A DNA stretch of 21,741 nucleotides, taken from an uncultured Bacteroides sp. Its GTDB lineage: Bacteria > Bacteroidota > Bacteroidia > Bacteroidales > Bacteroidaceae. Numbering within the stretch: the first letter of the stretch is position 1; every line of letters starts with the position of its first letter. Of this stretch, positions 14,938 through 21,741 are shown piece after piece. The stretch lies in assembly GCA_934716785.1 (NCBI GenBank), contig CAKUYM010000034.1, positions 1-21,741 of the forward strand, written 5' to 3'. Below the pieces are notes generated by a model. That model did no database searches. It was not told the origin of the DNA and was given only the letters and a program-made list of their open reading frames with translations. The position numbers and the translations under genes were made by a program.

Positions 14938-16041
14938 CTACAACAACTTTTTCAATTCATCAATATCCGGTAATGCTTTGCGAAGTCGTTCCGGCATATC
15001 TTCGGAAGCCCGATAAGTGGCAACACCCATTGGCTTATTGTAATCACGTACTGCAAACTCTACAAAGGTTTGGTTCATTTCCCGGCAAAGGATGATTCCG
15101 ATAGAGGGATTTTCATGTGACTTTCTCACATATGAATCCAATGCAGAAAGGTAGGTGTTCAGTTGCCCTAAATAAGATGTACGGAATTTTCCGGATTTCA
15201 ACTCGACCGCGACCAGGGAATTAAGCTCCCGATTGAAAAAGAGCAAATCAATGAACATTTCTTCGCCTGCAACCTCCATGCGATATTGATTGCCTATAAA
15301 ACTGAAATCTTGCCCAAAGGTCATGATAAACTTCTTCACATTGGCAACAATCGCCTTTTCCACTATCTTTTCGTCTAAATCCTCCTCTTGTTCATCCAGT
15401 TCCTCCACATTGATGAAATCAAGCAGGTATTCATCTTTGAATGAACAAACAGCTTTTAGAGCTTGCTTAGTATCGGGCAATGTTTGTGCGAAATTATTAG
15501 GTAAAGCTCCCCGATGGTTGTACAGGTCTGCTTTTAAGTAATCCCTTAAAGTGTATTTACTCCAATAATGAATGGCGCACTCATGTATATAAAACAGCCT
15601 TGCTTCCAAAGTTTTAGCTTTAGCAATGATTTCTATGTGATGACTAAAGCCAATTGAAAGAAAGTCTGACCAGTTAAATTCGGCAGCCAGTGGCTGCCGA
15701 ATTTCTATGAGAAGTAATTTTTCATCCAACTCCAAATCGGCAGCCAGTGGCTGCTGATTTAAAATGAGCCCCCATTCTTCATAAAAGTGCCTCATATTTT
15801 TAATGCTTCGAGTTGAAAATCCCCTTAGCCCCGGCAATTCTTTTTGCAACAGAGAAGATATTTGTTCAATTGCACCTTTCCCCCAAAAGCCTGTACGGGA
15901 ATTTTCCGACACATAACGTCCGATGCCGTAATAAAGAGATAGCTGTTCCTTGTTCACCGATGCGGCTGCACGGTACTGGCTACGTAGGATAGCTTCTTTT
16001 ATGGTCTTTACTGCTTCTCTATAATTCTGATTTATATCCAT
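14938..16041 (-). CDS. DUF1016 / YhcG-family PD-(D/E)XK nuclease-like protein
   Basis: 367 residues from ATG 16041; the frame extends to 16125 but that part reads through a 21-bp hairpin and the promoter. Residues 1-170 are the helical DUF1016 N-terminal part (LYYGIGRYVSE, STRSIKNMRHFYEEW, FSHHIEI); about 230-350 are the nuclease domain. Catalytic residues: Asp265 in MFIDLLFF, Glu280 and Lys282 in VAVELKSG, then Gln293. The family is often found near restriction-modification genes, but none is present here, so this is a solo copy. Residues 96-120 contain two copies of QPLAA encoded by near-identical palindromes. The gene is bracketed by two 55-bp direct repeats. Confidence 0.9.
   Translation of the reverse strand: MDINQNYREAVKTIKEAILRSQYRAAASVNKEQLSLYYGIGRYVSENSRTGFWGKGAIEQISSLLQKELPGLRGFSTRSIKNMRHFYEEWGLILNQQPLAADLELDEKLLLIEIRQPLAAEFNWSDFLSIGFSHHIEIIAKAKTLEARLFYIHECAIHYWSKYTLRDYLKADLYNHRGALPNNFAQTLPDTKQALKAVCSFKDEYLLDFINVEELDEQEEDLDEKIVEKAIVANVKKFIMTFGQDFSFIGNQYRMEVAGEEMFIDLLFFNRELNSLVAVELKSGKFRTSYLGQLNTYLSALDSYVRKSHENPSIGIILCREMNQTFVEFAVRDYNKPMGVATYRASEDMPERLRKALPDIDELKKLL
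15676..15704. repeat. 29-bp perfect palindrome inside the DUF1016 gene
   Basis: AAATTCGGCAGCCA (15676-15689), one centre base, and the exact complement (15691-15704). It encodes the second QPLAAEF segment. Confidence 0.85.
15734..15760. repeat. 27-bp near-perfect palindrome inside the DUF1016 gene
   Basis: Second copy of the same palindrome (one arm mismatch), sharing TCGGCAGCCAGTGGCTGC with the first and encoding the first QPLAADL segment. Confidence 0.8.
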
Positions 16042-16061
16042 TTGCGCTTTGTTATATGCGA

Positions 16062-16069
16062 CAAAAGTA
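16062..16069 (-). promoter_or_regulatory. -7 box of the DUF1016 gene
   Basis: TACTTTTG on the minus strand (exact TAnnTTTG), 20 bases before ATG 16041. The leader contains GTTATATGC, also found before the GNAT gene. Confidence 0.5.
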
Positions 16070-16077
16070 CAAAAATA

Positions 16078-16125
16078 ATGCTGGCGAAAAGAAAAAACAA
16101 AGGTGTTTTTTCTTTTCGCCAGCAT
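16078..16125 (-). terminator. 21-bp perfect hairpin between GNAT and DUF1016 genes
   Basis: 16078-16098 pairs exactly with 16105-16125 around a 6-base loop. Read on the minus strand it is followed by TATTTTTG, so it can end the GNAT transcript. It also covers the -33 region of the DUF1016 promoter. Confidence 0.7.
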
Positions 16126-16140
16126 ATATCTTGCTGTCAG

Positions 16141-16194
16141 TACAAATAAGTTTAGTCCGTTTTGGATATATAGACAAAGGAACGTACTAAACTT
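16141..16194. repeat. 54-bp hairpin repeat, copy 2 (at the GNAT stop codon)
   Basis: Same orientation and about 52 of 55 positions equal to copy 1. AAGTTTAGTCCGTT pairs with AACGTACTAAACTT with one mismatch. It overlaps the stop codon of the GNAT-DUF3795 gene by two bases. Confidence 0.85.
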
Positions 16195-16999
16195 AATCTG
16201 TAACCTTTTTATTATAATACTCCAAAAACGCCACTTCGCCTATCTCACTTAACAGTTTCTGATTTTCAATAAAATTCTGTCCATACTTTAGCCAACGTTT
16301 GGTAAAGTCTTTAAATCTGGCACATGGAAAGCTGCTGCATTGGAAACAATGCGTTATCCCTTTCTCAACACAGCATAAATGAAATATTTTACATTTCTCA
16401 CATCGAGAACTATTTAGCTCGGCTCCTCTGCAAGGTCTTTTTTCTCTCGTATATATGGGACATCCCCCACAAAAGACGCCACAAGCAGGAATACGACCAT
16501 CATAAGACTTGATTTTAACTACTCCCTTCGCCATCCAAAAATTAGTAAGAGAAAGCTGATTCGCCTTGCGTTTTTGCTCTTCCTCTACTACATATTCTTT
16601 TCTTTCAAAGAAAGGGCGGGCAGTCAAACTTACTTCAGATGTTATCCGCATAATCCCGGCTGTAATTGCATACCGTTCTATTTCTTCCAAAAGCAGTGTA
16701 GCAATACCTTTACCTTGAAAATCCTTATGGACAAACATAGAATGCAAATAGCCTTGAGGCGTGATAGACGAAAAGCCTACAATTCGCGACTGTTGATTGA
16801 CGGCTACAATAAAATAATGAGTCCTTATCATATCTTCTATTGCAGAAAGGTCTTCTCCGCACGACGCCCAGTCTTCGACTTCCGCCTGTGAGTAATCACG
16901 TCTGTTTATTGCCAAGACTGTATCTTGAAATAACTCTTTTAATTCAACCGCCTCCGATTGTTGAGCTTGCCTGATCGTAAAATCCGTCCTCATACCCAT
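16193..16999 (-). CDS. GNAT acetyltransferase fused to a Cys-rich DUF3795 domain
   Basis: 268 residues (266 if ATG 16993 is used). Residues 1-155 are a GNAT domain with the acetyl-CoA loop DFQGKGIATLL at 93-103. Residues 168-268 are DUF3795-like, with Cys at 173, 177, 180, 190, 200, 203, 209, 210, 218, 221 and 226; these probably bind zinc. The GNAT part modifies an amine of unknown identity. The fused domain could recognise a substrate or RNA/protein partner, but that is inference. A -7 box lies just upstream (17019-17026). The stop codon runs into the 54-bp hairpin repeat. Confidence 0.85.
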   Translation of the reverse strand: MGMRTDFTIRQAQQSEAVELKELFQDTVLAINRRDYSQAEVEDWASCGEDLSAIEDMIRTHYFIVAVNQQSRIVGFSSITPQGYLHSMFVHKDFQGKGIATLLLEEIERYAITAGIMRITSEVSLTARPFFERKEYVVEEEQKRKANQLSLTNFWMAKGVVKIKSYDGRIPACGVFCGGCPIYTREKRPCRGAELNSSRCEKCKIFHLCCVEKGITHCFQCSSFPCARFKDFTKRWLKYGQNFIENQKLLSEIGEVAFLEYYNKKVTD

Positions 17000-17018
17000 T
17001 ATACTATTTGGTTATATG

Positions 17019-17026
17019 CAAATATA
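17019..17026 (-). promoter_or_regulatory. -7 box of the GNAT-DUF3795 gene
   Basis: TATATTTG on the minus strand, 19 bases before ATG 16999; fits TAnnTTTG, no clear -33. Confidence 0.45.
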
Positions 17027-17150
17027 GTAAAAGGTACAGCACACCACTCATTTAAACCACATTATTTACTATATCTCAGCAAAATAATAAAAAACAGATT
17101 ATAAAGCAGATATATACGAACAGAGCCCTAACATACTTATAGTGGCAAAG

Positions 17151-18053
17151 TCACTGTTCATGCCTCAATTCCTTCTTCCGCTTTTTCCACAACTGCCATG
17201 AATTGATAATATTCTGCCACAACACATAAGAGCCCGGAGCCACGGCGGACAATGGATTAAGATAGGTATGAGCCATCCAAATAGCCAATATCGTATTCTT
17301 CTGTCCCAATGCCTGCCCGCCACTGATACGGTCATTGTAGACCGAGCCGATGGTCTTTCCTAAAAAGAACTGCAAGCAACAGGCAATCAAAGCACCGACG
17401 GCTATCATTATTTCAGTAAAGCCATCGGCAGGATCATTAAGCAGCGAATACAACGTCTGAGCTGTAACGATGGCCAATGAAACAGCCCACATATAGAAAG
17501 CGAGTTCATGGTAACTTAATAGCTTCTGATGAACTTTCGGCAAGCATTTACTCAACAGCCATGCTGTCAGAAACGGACAAATCAGCAGCGGGAATACCTT
17601 ACCCAAAATAACGAAGAATGCCTGCCAAAAGCCGATATCGGAATGTACCTCTACCAAAGGGAAAAGAATAGGCACGGCAATAGCAGCCCCGACATTGCCA
17701 AGCAACGTATAGGTAGTCAGACTTGCCGCACTGCCACCCAACTTGGAAGTAATCACCGCTGCCGCAGTAGCCGTCGGGCAAATAATGCAAACCATCACGC
17801 CTTCGGCCACAATCTTATTGAACCGGTAGAGCAACAAGTAAGCCGCCAACGCACCGCCTAGCTGAATCAGCAACAACCATGCATGAAGAGGTTTGGGCTT
17901 CAAGTCGCGAGGAGCCACCTTGCAGAAAGTCAGCAGCAACATCGTAAAAATAAGGTAGGGAGTCAGGAAAGAAAGCCGGATGAACAGCGGATAACCCACG
18001 GCGCCTACCATCATGGCGATAGGCAATGTCCAATTCTTCAAAAACTTAAGCAT
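17151..18053 (-). CDS. BASS-family (bile acid:sodium symporter-like) transporter
   Basis: 300 residues from ATG 18053 (MLKFLKNWTLP); the frame opens to 18131 but the added N-terminus looks non-coding. About nine to ten hydrophobic helices are seen. The segments ICPTATAAAVITSKLGGSAA (about 115-135) and GQALGQKNTILAIW near the C-terminus match the two crossing-helix motifs that form the substrate and sodium sites in this family. The substrate is unknown; organic acids, sterol conjugates or other anions are all known in the family. It is divergent from the amidase operon with 140 bases between starts. The tail is very basic (WKKRKKELRHEQ). Confidence 0.85.
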   Translation of the reverse strand: MLKFLKNWTLPIAMMVGAVGYPLFIRLSFLTPYLIFTMLLLTFCKVAPRDLKPKPLHAWLLLIQLGGALAAYLLLYRFNKIVAEGVMVCIICPTATAAAVITSKLGGSAASLTTYTLLGNVGAAIAVPILFPLVEVHSDIGFWQAFFVILGKVFPLLICPFLTAWLLSKCLPKVHQKLLSYHELAFYMWAVSLAIVTAQTLYSLLNDPADGFTEIMIAVGALIACCLQFFLGKTIGSVYNDRISGGQALGQKNTILAIWMAHTYLNPLSAVAPGSYVLWQNIINSWQLWKKRKKELRHEQ

Positions 18054-18170
18054 CGTCGTATATTTTAACTTCGAAGCGCAAAGTAACGGAGATTTAAGGA
18101 AAAAAGCTATCATTAAACCGAAAAAACACAAAACTTAATGGCAAATAATGAGTTTTCTATAAATTTCTGC

Positions 18171-18178
18171 TACATTTG
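18171..18178 (+). promoter_or_regulatory. -7 box of the amidase-MCE operon
   Basis: TACATTTG (exact TAnnTTTG), 15 bases before ATG 18194. It covers the alternative TTG start at 18176, which excludes it. Confidence 0.5.
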
Positions 18179-18193
18179 CAGCGTGTTACAAAT

Positions 18194-19480
18194 ATGAAAC
18201 TGAATAGACCATACATAGTATATATATGCATTTGCCTCTGGCTACTTTTCCTACCCTCATGTACCGGCCATTTATGGGGGAAAGACTTTGTCGTGGTCAT
18301 TGATGCCGGACATGGAGGACACGACCCAGGCGCCATAGGCAAGACAGCCAAGGAAAAAAACATTAATCTGAACGTTGCCCTAAAGGTGGGAAATCTGATA
18401 AAAAGAAACTGTGATGATGTCAAGGTGATTTACACGCGTAGCAAAGATGTGTTTATCCCATTGGCACGGCGGGCAGAAATAGCAAACAACGCCAAAGCCG
18501 ACCTTTTCATCTCCATACATACCAACGCACTGGCAAACAGCCGCACCGCGAGAGGTGCATCGACTTGGACATTGGGTTTGGCAAAATCGGACGCCAACCT
18601 CGAAGTGGCTCAACGGGAGAACTCCGTAATCCTGTACGAAAGCGATTATCAGACACGATATGCCGGCTTCAATCCGAACTCTGCCGAATCTTATATCATA
18701 TTCGAATTCATGCAGGACAAATATATGGAGCAAAGCGTGCATCTTGCATCACTGATGCAAAAGCAATTCCGCCATACCTGCAAACGGGCAGACCGCGGAG
18801 TGCACCAAGCCGGATTCCTCGTCCTGAAAGAAAGTGCCATGCCGAGCATCCTGATAGAATTGGGATTCATCTCAACTCCTGAAGAAGAACGTTTTCTCAA
18901 TTCCGAAGCAGGAGCCTCAACCATGGCGAAAGGCATTTATCATGCCTTTCTGAACTATAAAAGGGAACAGGAAATACGTCTTACGGGAGTCAGCAAGACA
19001 ATAATCCCGACCGAACAGGAAGAAAATAATGCTCCGGAAAGTGTACAAGACGCTCCGGCAACGGCACAAAAAGACACGGAAGAGGTGGCTGTCTCCCGAC
19101 AGAGAGGCATATTGGCAGAAACGACGAAAGACGAACCCGCTGCCACCAACGTTACAAAAACGACAGCAAACCGCCCGATTGCATCGCAAAGCGCAACCAA
19201 TGACAGTGAAATTACGTTTAAGATACAAATACTCACCGCGTCAAAGCCACTCGCCAAAAATGACAAACGGCTGAAAGGGCTGAAAGATGTGGATTATTAT
19301 AAGGAAAAGGGCATATACAAATATACGTATGGCGCTTCCGGAGATTACAACAAAGTGCTGCGTACGAAACGCAGTATCACGGCACAATTCAAAGACGCTT
19401 TCATCATCGCTTTCCGAAATGGGGAGAAGATGAACGTCAACGAAGCGATTGCCGAATTCAAAAAGAGAAAAAATAAATAA
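18194..19480 (+). CDS. N-acetylmuramoyl-L-alanine amidase (Amidase_3) with SPOR-like tail
   Basis: 428 residues from ATG 18194. Residues 1-23 are a signal sequence ending LPSC, possibly a lipobox although Pro is unusual at that place. About 32-255 form the zinc amidase: His40 in DAGHGG, Glu54 in KEKNINL, His109 in SIHTN as ligands, and Glu222 in LIELGF as catalytic residue. A Thr/Ala/Glu-rich linker runs from about 260 to 340. The last 90 residues (FKIQILTAS, YKYTYGASGDYNKVL, DAFIIAF) look like a SPOR-type peptidoglycan-binding domain. It would cut stem peptides from glycan during daughter-cell separation. The MCE gene starts 8 bases after its stop, in the same operon. Confidence 0.93.
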   Translation: MKLNRPYIVYICICLWLLFLPSCTGHLWGKDFVVVIDAGHGGHDPGAIGKTAKEKNINLNVALKVGNLIKRNCDDVKVIYTRSKDVFIPLARRAEIANNAKADLFISIHTNALANSRTARGASTWTLGLAKSDANLEVAQRENSVILYESDYQTRYAGFNPNSAESYIIFEFMQDKYMEQSVHLASLMQKQFRHTCKRADRGVHQAGFLVLKESAMPSILIELGFISTPEEERFLNSEAGASTMAKGIYHAFLNYKREQEIRLTGVSKTIIPTEQEENNAPESVQDAPATAQKDTEEVAVSRQRGILAETTKDEPAATNVTKTTANRPIASQSATNDSEITFKIQILTASKPLAKNDKRLKGLKDVDYYKEKGIYKYTYGASGDYNKVLRTKRSITAQFKDAFIIAFRNGEKMNVNEAIAEFKKRKNK

Positions 19481-19488
19481 AAGATAAA

Positions 19489-20380
19489 ATGAAGTACATT
19501 ACAAAAGAAGTCAGAATAGGTATTGCAGGCATCATCGCACTGTGCATACTTGTTTATGGGATTAACTGGCTGAAGGGAATACATATGTTTCAACCTTCGA
19601 GCTATTTCTATGCCAAATTTCAGAATGTGAACGGACTGACCAAGTCGAGCCCGGTCTTTGCAGACGGTGTACGCGTGGGTATTGTACGTGACATTTATTA
19701 TGACTATACAAATCCCGGCAATGTAGTGGTGGAGGTGGAATTGGACACTGAATTGCGCATTCCGAAAGGAAGCAGCGCCGAGTTGGTGTCCGAACTGATG
19801 GGCGGTGTGCGCATGAATATACTTCTGGCAAACAACCCGCGTGAGAAATATGCCGTAGGAGATACAATCCCCGGCTCACTGAACAACGGAATGATGGAAA
19901 GCGCAGCCAAACTCATCCCGAAGGTTGAGGAAATGCTCCCCAAACTGGACTCTATCCTTATCTCCCTGAACAATATCTTAGGCGACAAGAGCATCCCGGC
20001 CACTCTTCATTCGATAGAGACAACGACGGCCAACCTCGCGGTGGTCAGCTCGCAAGTGAAGGGACTCATGAGCAACGATATTCCGCAGCTCACCAGCAAG
20101 CTGAATACAATCGGGGATAACTTCGTAGACATCAGCGGCAACCTGAAGAAGATAGACTATGCTGCTACTTTCCAAAAGATAGACGAGACGTTGGCTAACG
20201 TAAAAATGCTTACAGAGAAACTGAACAGCAAAGACAACACTCGGACTGCTCTTTAACGACCCGACTCTATACAACAACCTGAACGCTACGACTGCAAACG
20301 CGGCAAACTTGTTGGAGGACCTGAAAGAACATCCGAAACGCTATGTTCACTTCTCACTGTTCGGAAAGAAAGATAAGTAG
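19489..20380 (+). pseudogene. MlaD/MCE-family lipid-transport protein, frameshifted near the 3' end
   Basis: Frame 1 (19489-20256) encodes 255 residues: membrane anchor at 10-28 (IGIAGIIALCILVYGINWL), an MCE domain at about 37-115 (VNGLTKSSPVFADGVRVG; LVSELMGGVRMNI), then a helical tail. It ends abruptly with RTAL. The +1 frame takes over at 20242 with LGLLFNDPTLYNNLN and finishes with KRYVHFSLFGKKDK at TAG 20378-20380, the normal C-terminus of Bacteroidota MCE proteins. About 46 residues are lost. The junction ACACTCGGA would be in frame as ACTCTCGGA, so loss of two bases from a CTCT repeat explains it. The protein should carry phospholipids between membranes with an ABC transporter that is not in this window. 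The MCE domain itself is intact, so partial function is possible. Confidence 0.85.
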
Positions 20381-20415
20381 CATTTTGTCGTTATATAGAA
20401 TTTATCTAAATAACG

Positions 20416-20435
20416 CCCCGCTTGAAAAAGCGGGG
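20416..20435 (+). terminator. GC-rich hairpin between the MCE gene and dnaA
   Basis: CCCCGCTT and AAGCGGGG close a GAAA tetraloop, 35 bases after the MCE stop. It is followed by only a short T run (ATTTG), but the stem is strong. It separates the operon from dnaA. Confidence 0.75.
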
Positions 20436-20540
20436 ATTTGTCGCTCAAAGGTCTATCTACAAACCGAAACAATATTCCCGTACAAGCGTACAAAAGCAAG
20501 AATACTTAACAAGATTTTATATATAACACACTAAGAAACA

Positions 20541-20688
20541 GATTCTTATAATTTTGCAAGAGTGGGCTAAGATAGAGTGTTCGGACCGATATATATAAGT
20601 CATTGAAAGTAAACACATTATTATTATTACGAAAAAAGCAAGAAAAAAATGATTTGTTTTTTCCGAATAAGATTCCCAATTTTGCAAG
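20541..20688 (+). repeat. Two direct repeats GATTC-n-AATTTTGCAAG before dnaA
   Basis: AATTTTGCAAG occurs at 20550-20560 and 20678-20688, each preceded by GATTC within 4 bases. Both include a possible -7 box (TAATTTTG, CAATTTTG). They may be tandem promoters or sites for the same regulator. The rest of 20436-20729 shows no gene and no TTATCCACA-type DnaA box. Confidence 0.55.
20653..20684 (+). promoter_or_regulatory. Promoter of dnaA
   Basis: -33 TTTG (20653-20656), 20-base spacer, -7 CAATTTTG (20677-20684, one mismatch to TAnnTTTG). The ATG lies 45 bases downstream. Confidence 0.55.
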
Positions 20689-20729
20689 CGTAGAAGTTTC
20701 GCTTAATTAATAAATGTATTAAAGTTACT

Positions 20730-21741
20730 ATGATTGAATCAAATCATGTTGTGCTTTGGAACCGCTGTCTCGACATTATAAAAGACAATGTTCCGGAGAC
20801 AACATATAATACTTGGTTTGCCCCTATTGTTCCGTTGAAATATGAGGACAAAACTTTGATCTTGCAGATCCCCAGCCAGTTTTTCTATGAGATACTGGAG
20901 GAGAGATTCGTAGATCTTATCCGCAAGACATTATATAAGGTCATTGGCGAAGGCACCAAGTTGATGTACAACGTCATGGTAGACAAGACTTCGATTCCGA
21001 ATCAAACCGTGAATCTCGAAGCAAGCAATCGTTCTACAGTCATTACCCCCAAAAGGATTGTTGACGGCAACAAAGCGCCTAACTTCCTGAAGGCTCCTGC
21101 CGTTCAGGATTTGGATCCGCATCTGAATCCTAATTACAACTTCGAAAACTTTATTGAAGGATACAGCAACAAGTTGCCGAGAAGCGTGGCCGAAGCCGTG
21201 GCACAAAAGCCCGGTGGTACTGCATTCAACCCTTTGTTCCTCTATGGTGCATCCGGAGTGGGAAAAACGCACCTTGCCAATGCAATAGGTACGAAAATCA
21301 GAGAACTCTATCCCGAAAAAAGAGTGCTGTATGTGTCGGCACACTTGTTTCAGGTACAATATACGGATTCTGTGCGTAACAACACGACGATAGACTTCAT
21401 CAAGTTCTATCAGACAATCGACGTACTGATCATTGACGATATTCAGGAATTTGCCGGTGTCACCAAGACACAGAACAACTTCTTCCACATCTTCAATCAT
21501 CTGCATCAAAACGGTAAACAGCTTATATTGACTTCCGACCGCGCTCCCGTTTTGCTGCAAGGTATCGAAGAACGCCTGCTCACCCGCTTCAAATGGGGTA
21601 TGGTGGCAGAACTTGAAAAGCCGACCGTGGAACTTCGTAAAGACATACTGCGCAACAAGATACACCGCGACGGATTGCGATTCCCGGAAGAGGTTATCGA
21701 TTATATTGCCGAGAACGTAAACGAAAGCGTACGCGACTTGG
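20730..21741 (+). CDS. dnaA: Chromosomal replication initiator DnaA (3' end outside window)
   Basis: 337 codons are present, open to the last base. Domain I is residues 1 to about 90 ([26 protein letters not shown]), the variable linker is about 90-140, and the AAA+ domain begins with [12 protein letters not shown]. Walker A is GASGVGKTH, Walker B is [10 protein letters not shown], sensor I is LILTSDRAP and the box VII Arg region is [12 protein letters not shown]. The C-terminal DNA-binding domain IV is missing from the window. DnaA opens the replication origin in its ATP form. No frame changes are seen in the visible part. A promoter is placed at 20653-20684, and a terminator isolates it from the upstream operon. 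Confidence 0.97.
   Translation, partial: MIESNHVVLWNRCLDIIKDNVPETTYNTWFAPIVPLKYEDKTLILQIPSQFFYEILEERFVDLIRKTLYKVIGEGTKLMYNVMVDKTSIPNQTVNLEASNRSTVITPKRIVDGNKAPNFLKAPAVQDLDPHLNPNYNFENFIEGYSNKLPRSVAEAVAQKPGGTAFNPLFLYGASGVGKTHLANAIGTKIRELYPEKRVLYVSAHLFQVQYTDSVRNNTTIDFIKFYQTIDVLIIDDIQEFAGVTKTQNNFFHIFNHLHQNGKQLILTSDRAPVLLQGIEERLLTRFKWGMVAELEKPTVELRKDILRNKIHRDGLRFPEEVIDYIAENVNESVRDL

Noticed and set aside
16042..16125. N-terminal extension of the DUF1016 protein
   Set aside because: Reads through a perfect 21-bp hairpin and the gene's -7 box.
14878..16194. Integron attC sites
   Set aside because: The hairpin repeats lack the RYYYAAC and GTTRRRY core boxes and no IntI-type integrase is present.
20381..20729. 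Chromosomal origin next to dnaA
   Set aside because: No cluster of TTATCCACA-like boxes or AT-rich 13-mers; adjacency to dnaA alone is not evidence.
20931..21665. Long minus-strand frame of 244 codons
   Set aside because: Antisense shadow of dnaA, which is clearly coding on the plus strand.

Overview
The window looks like a chromosomal segment of a gut Bacteroides or close relative. The grounds are the many promoter -7 boxes of the Bacteroidetes type (TAnnTTTG), the scarcity of Shine-Dalgarno sites in the host genes, Bacteroidota-type protein families (LptD-like OstA, DUF1343/NamZ, SPOR-tailed amidase, single MCE protein with a KRYVHFSLFG tail) and a Bacteroidota-style DnaA. I do not name a species.

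Layout. (1) 1-3206 is the end of a prophage: C-terminus of a tail/receptor protein, a small coiled-coil protein, an M15 peptidase endolysin, a membrane-anchored spanin-like protein, and a convergent tyrosine integrase. The integrase lies next to a tRNA-Arg(CCG) gene (3373-3445, minus), whose 3' end faces the prophage and is the likely attachment site. (2) 3667-5372 is an asnA-ung operon. (3) 5626-6732 is an AT-rich islet with a small secreted protein and a Crp/Fnr-type regulator. The small protein stops at a run of eight T; dropping one T extends it into a recognisable ubiquitin-like fold. This is the most striking observation here. (4) 6729-12054 holds an LptD-like outer-membrane protein, an HD-domain protein, a frameshifted NamZ-type exo-muramidase and a surface-type lipoprotein. 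(5) 12055-12986 has no gene but contains a 588-bp element with mirror-image 101-bp arms around a 22-bp-periodic array of 14-bp palindromes. (6) 12987-18053 is accessory: a divergent araC-eamA pair, a DUF1016/YhcG nuclease gene bracketed by two near-identical 55-bp hairpin repeats, a GNAT-DUF3795 fusion gene, and a BASS-type transporter. (7) 18194-21741 is core: amidase and MCE protein in one operon (the MCE gene is frameshifted near its 3' end), a strong terminator, then dnaA, which runs off the window.

How the genes fit together. LptD-like protein, NamZ, the amidase and the MCE protein form an envelope theme (LPS export, peptidoglycan turnover, lipid transport). The prophage genes form a lysis and integration end. 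Three genes (ubiquitin-like, NamZ, MCE) each carry one frame change, all in the same direction (+1). These could be real decay, slippage sites or assembly errors, and the sequence alone cannot decide.
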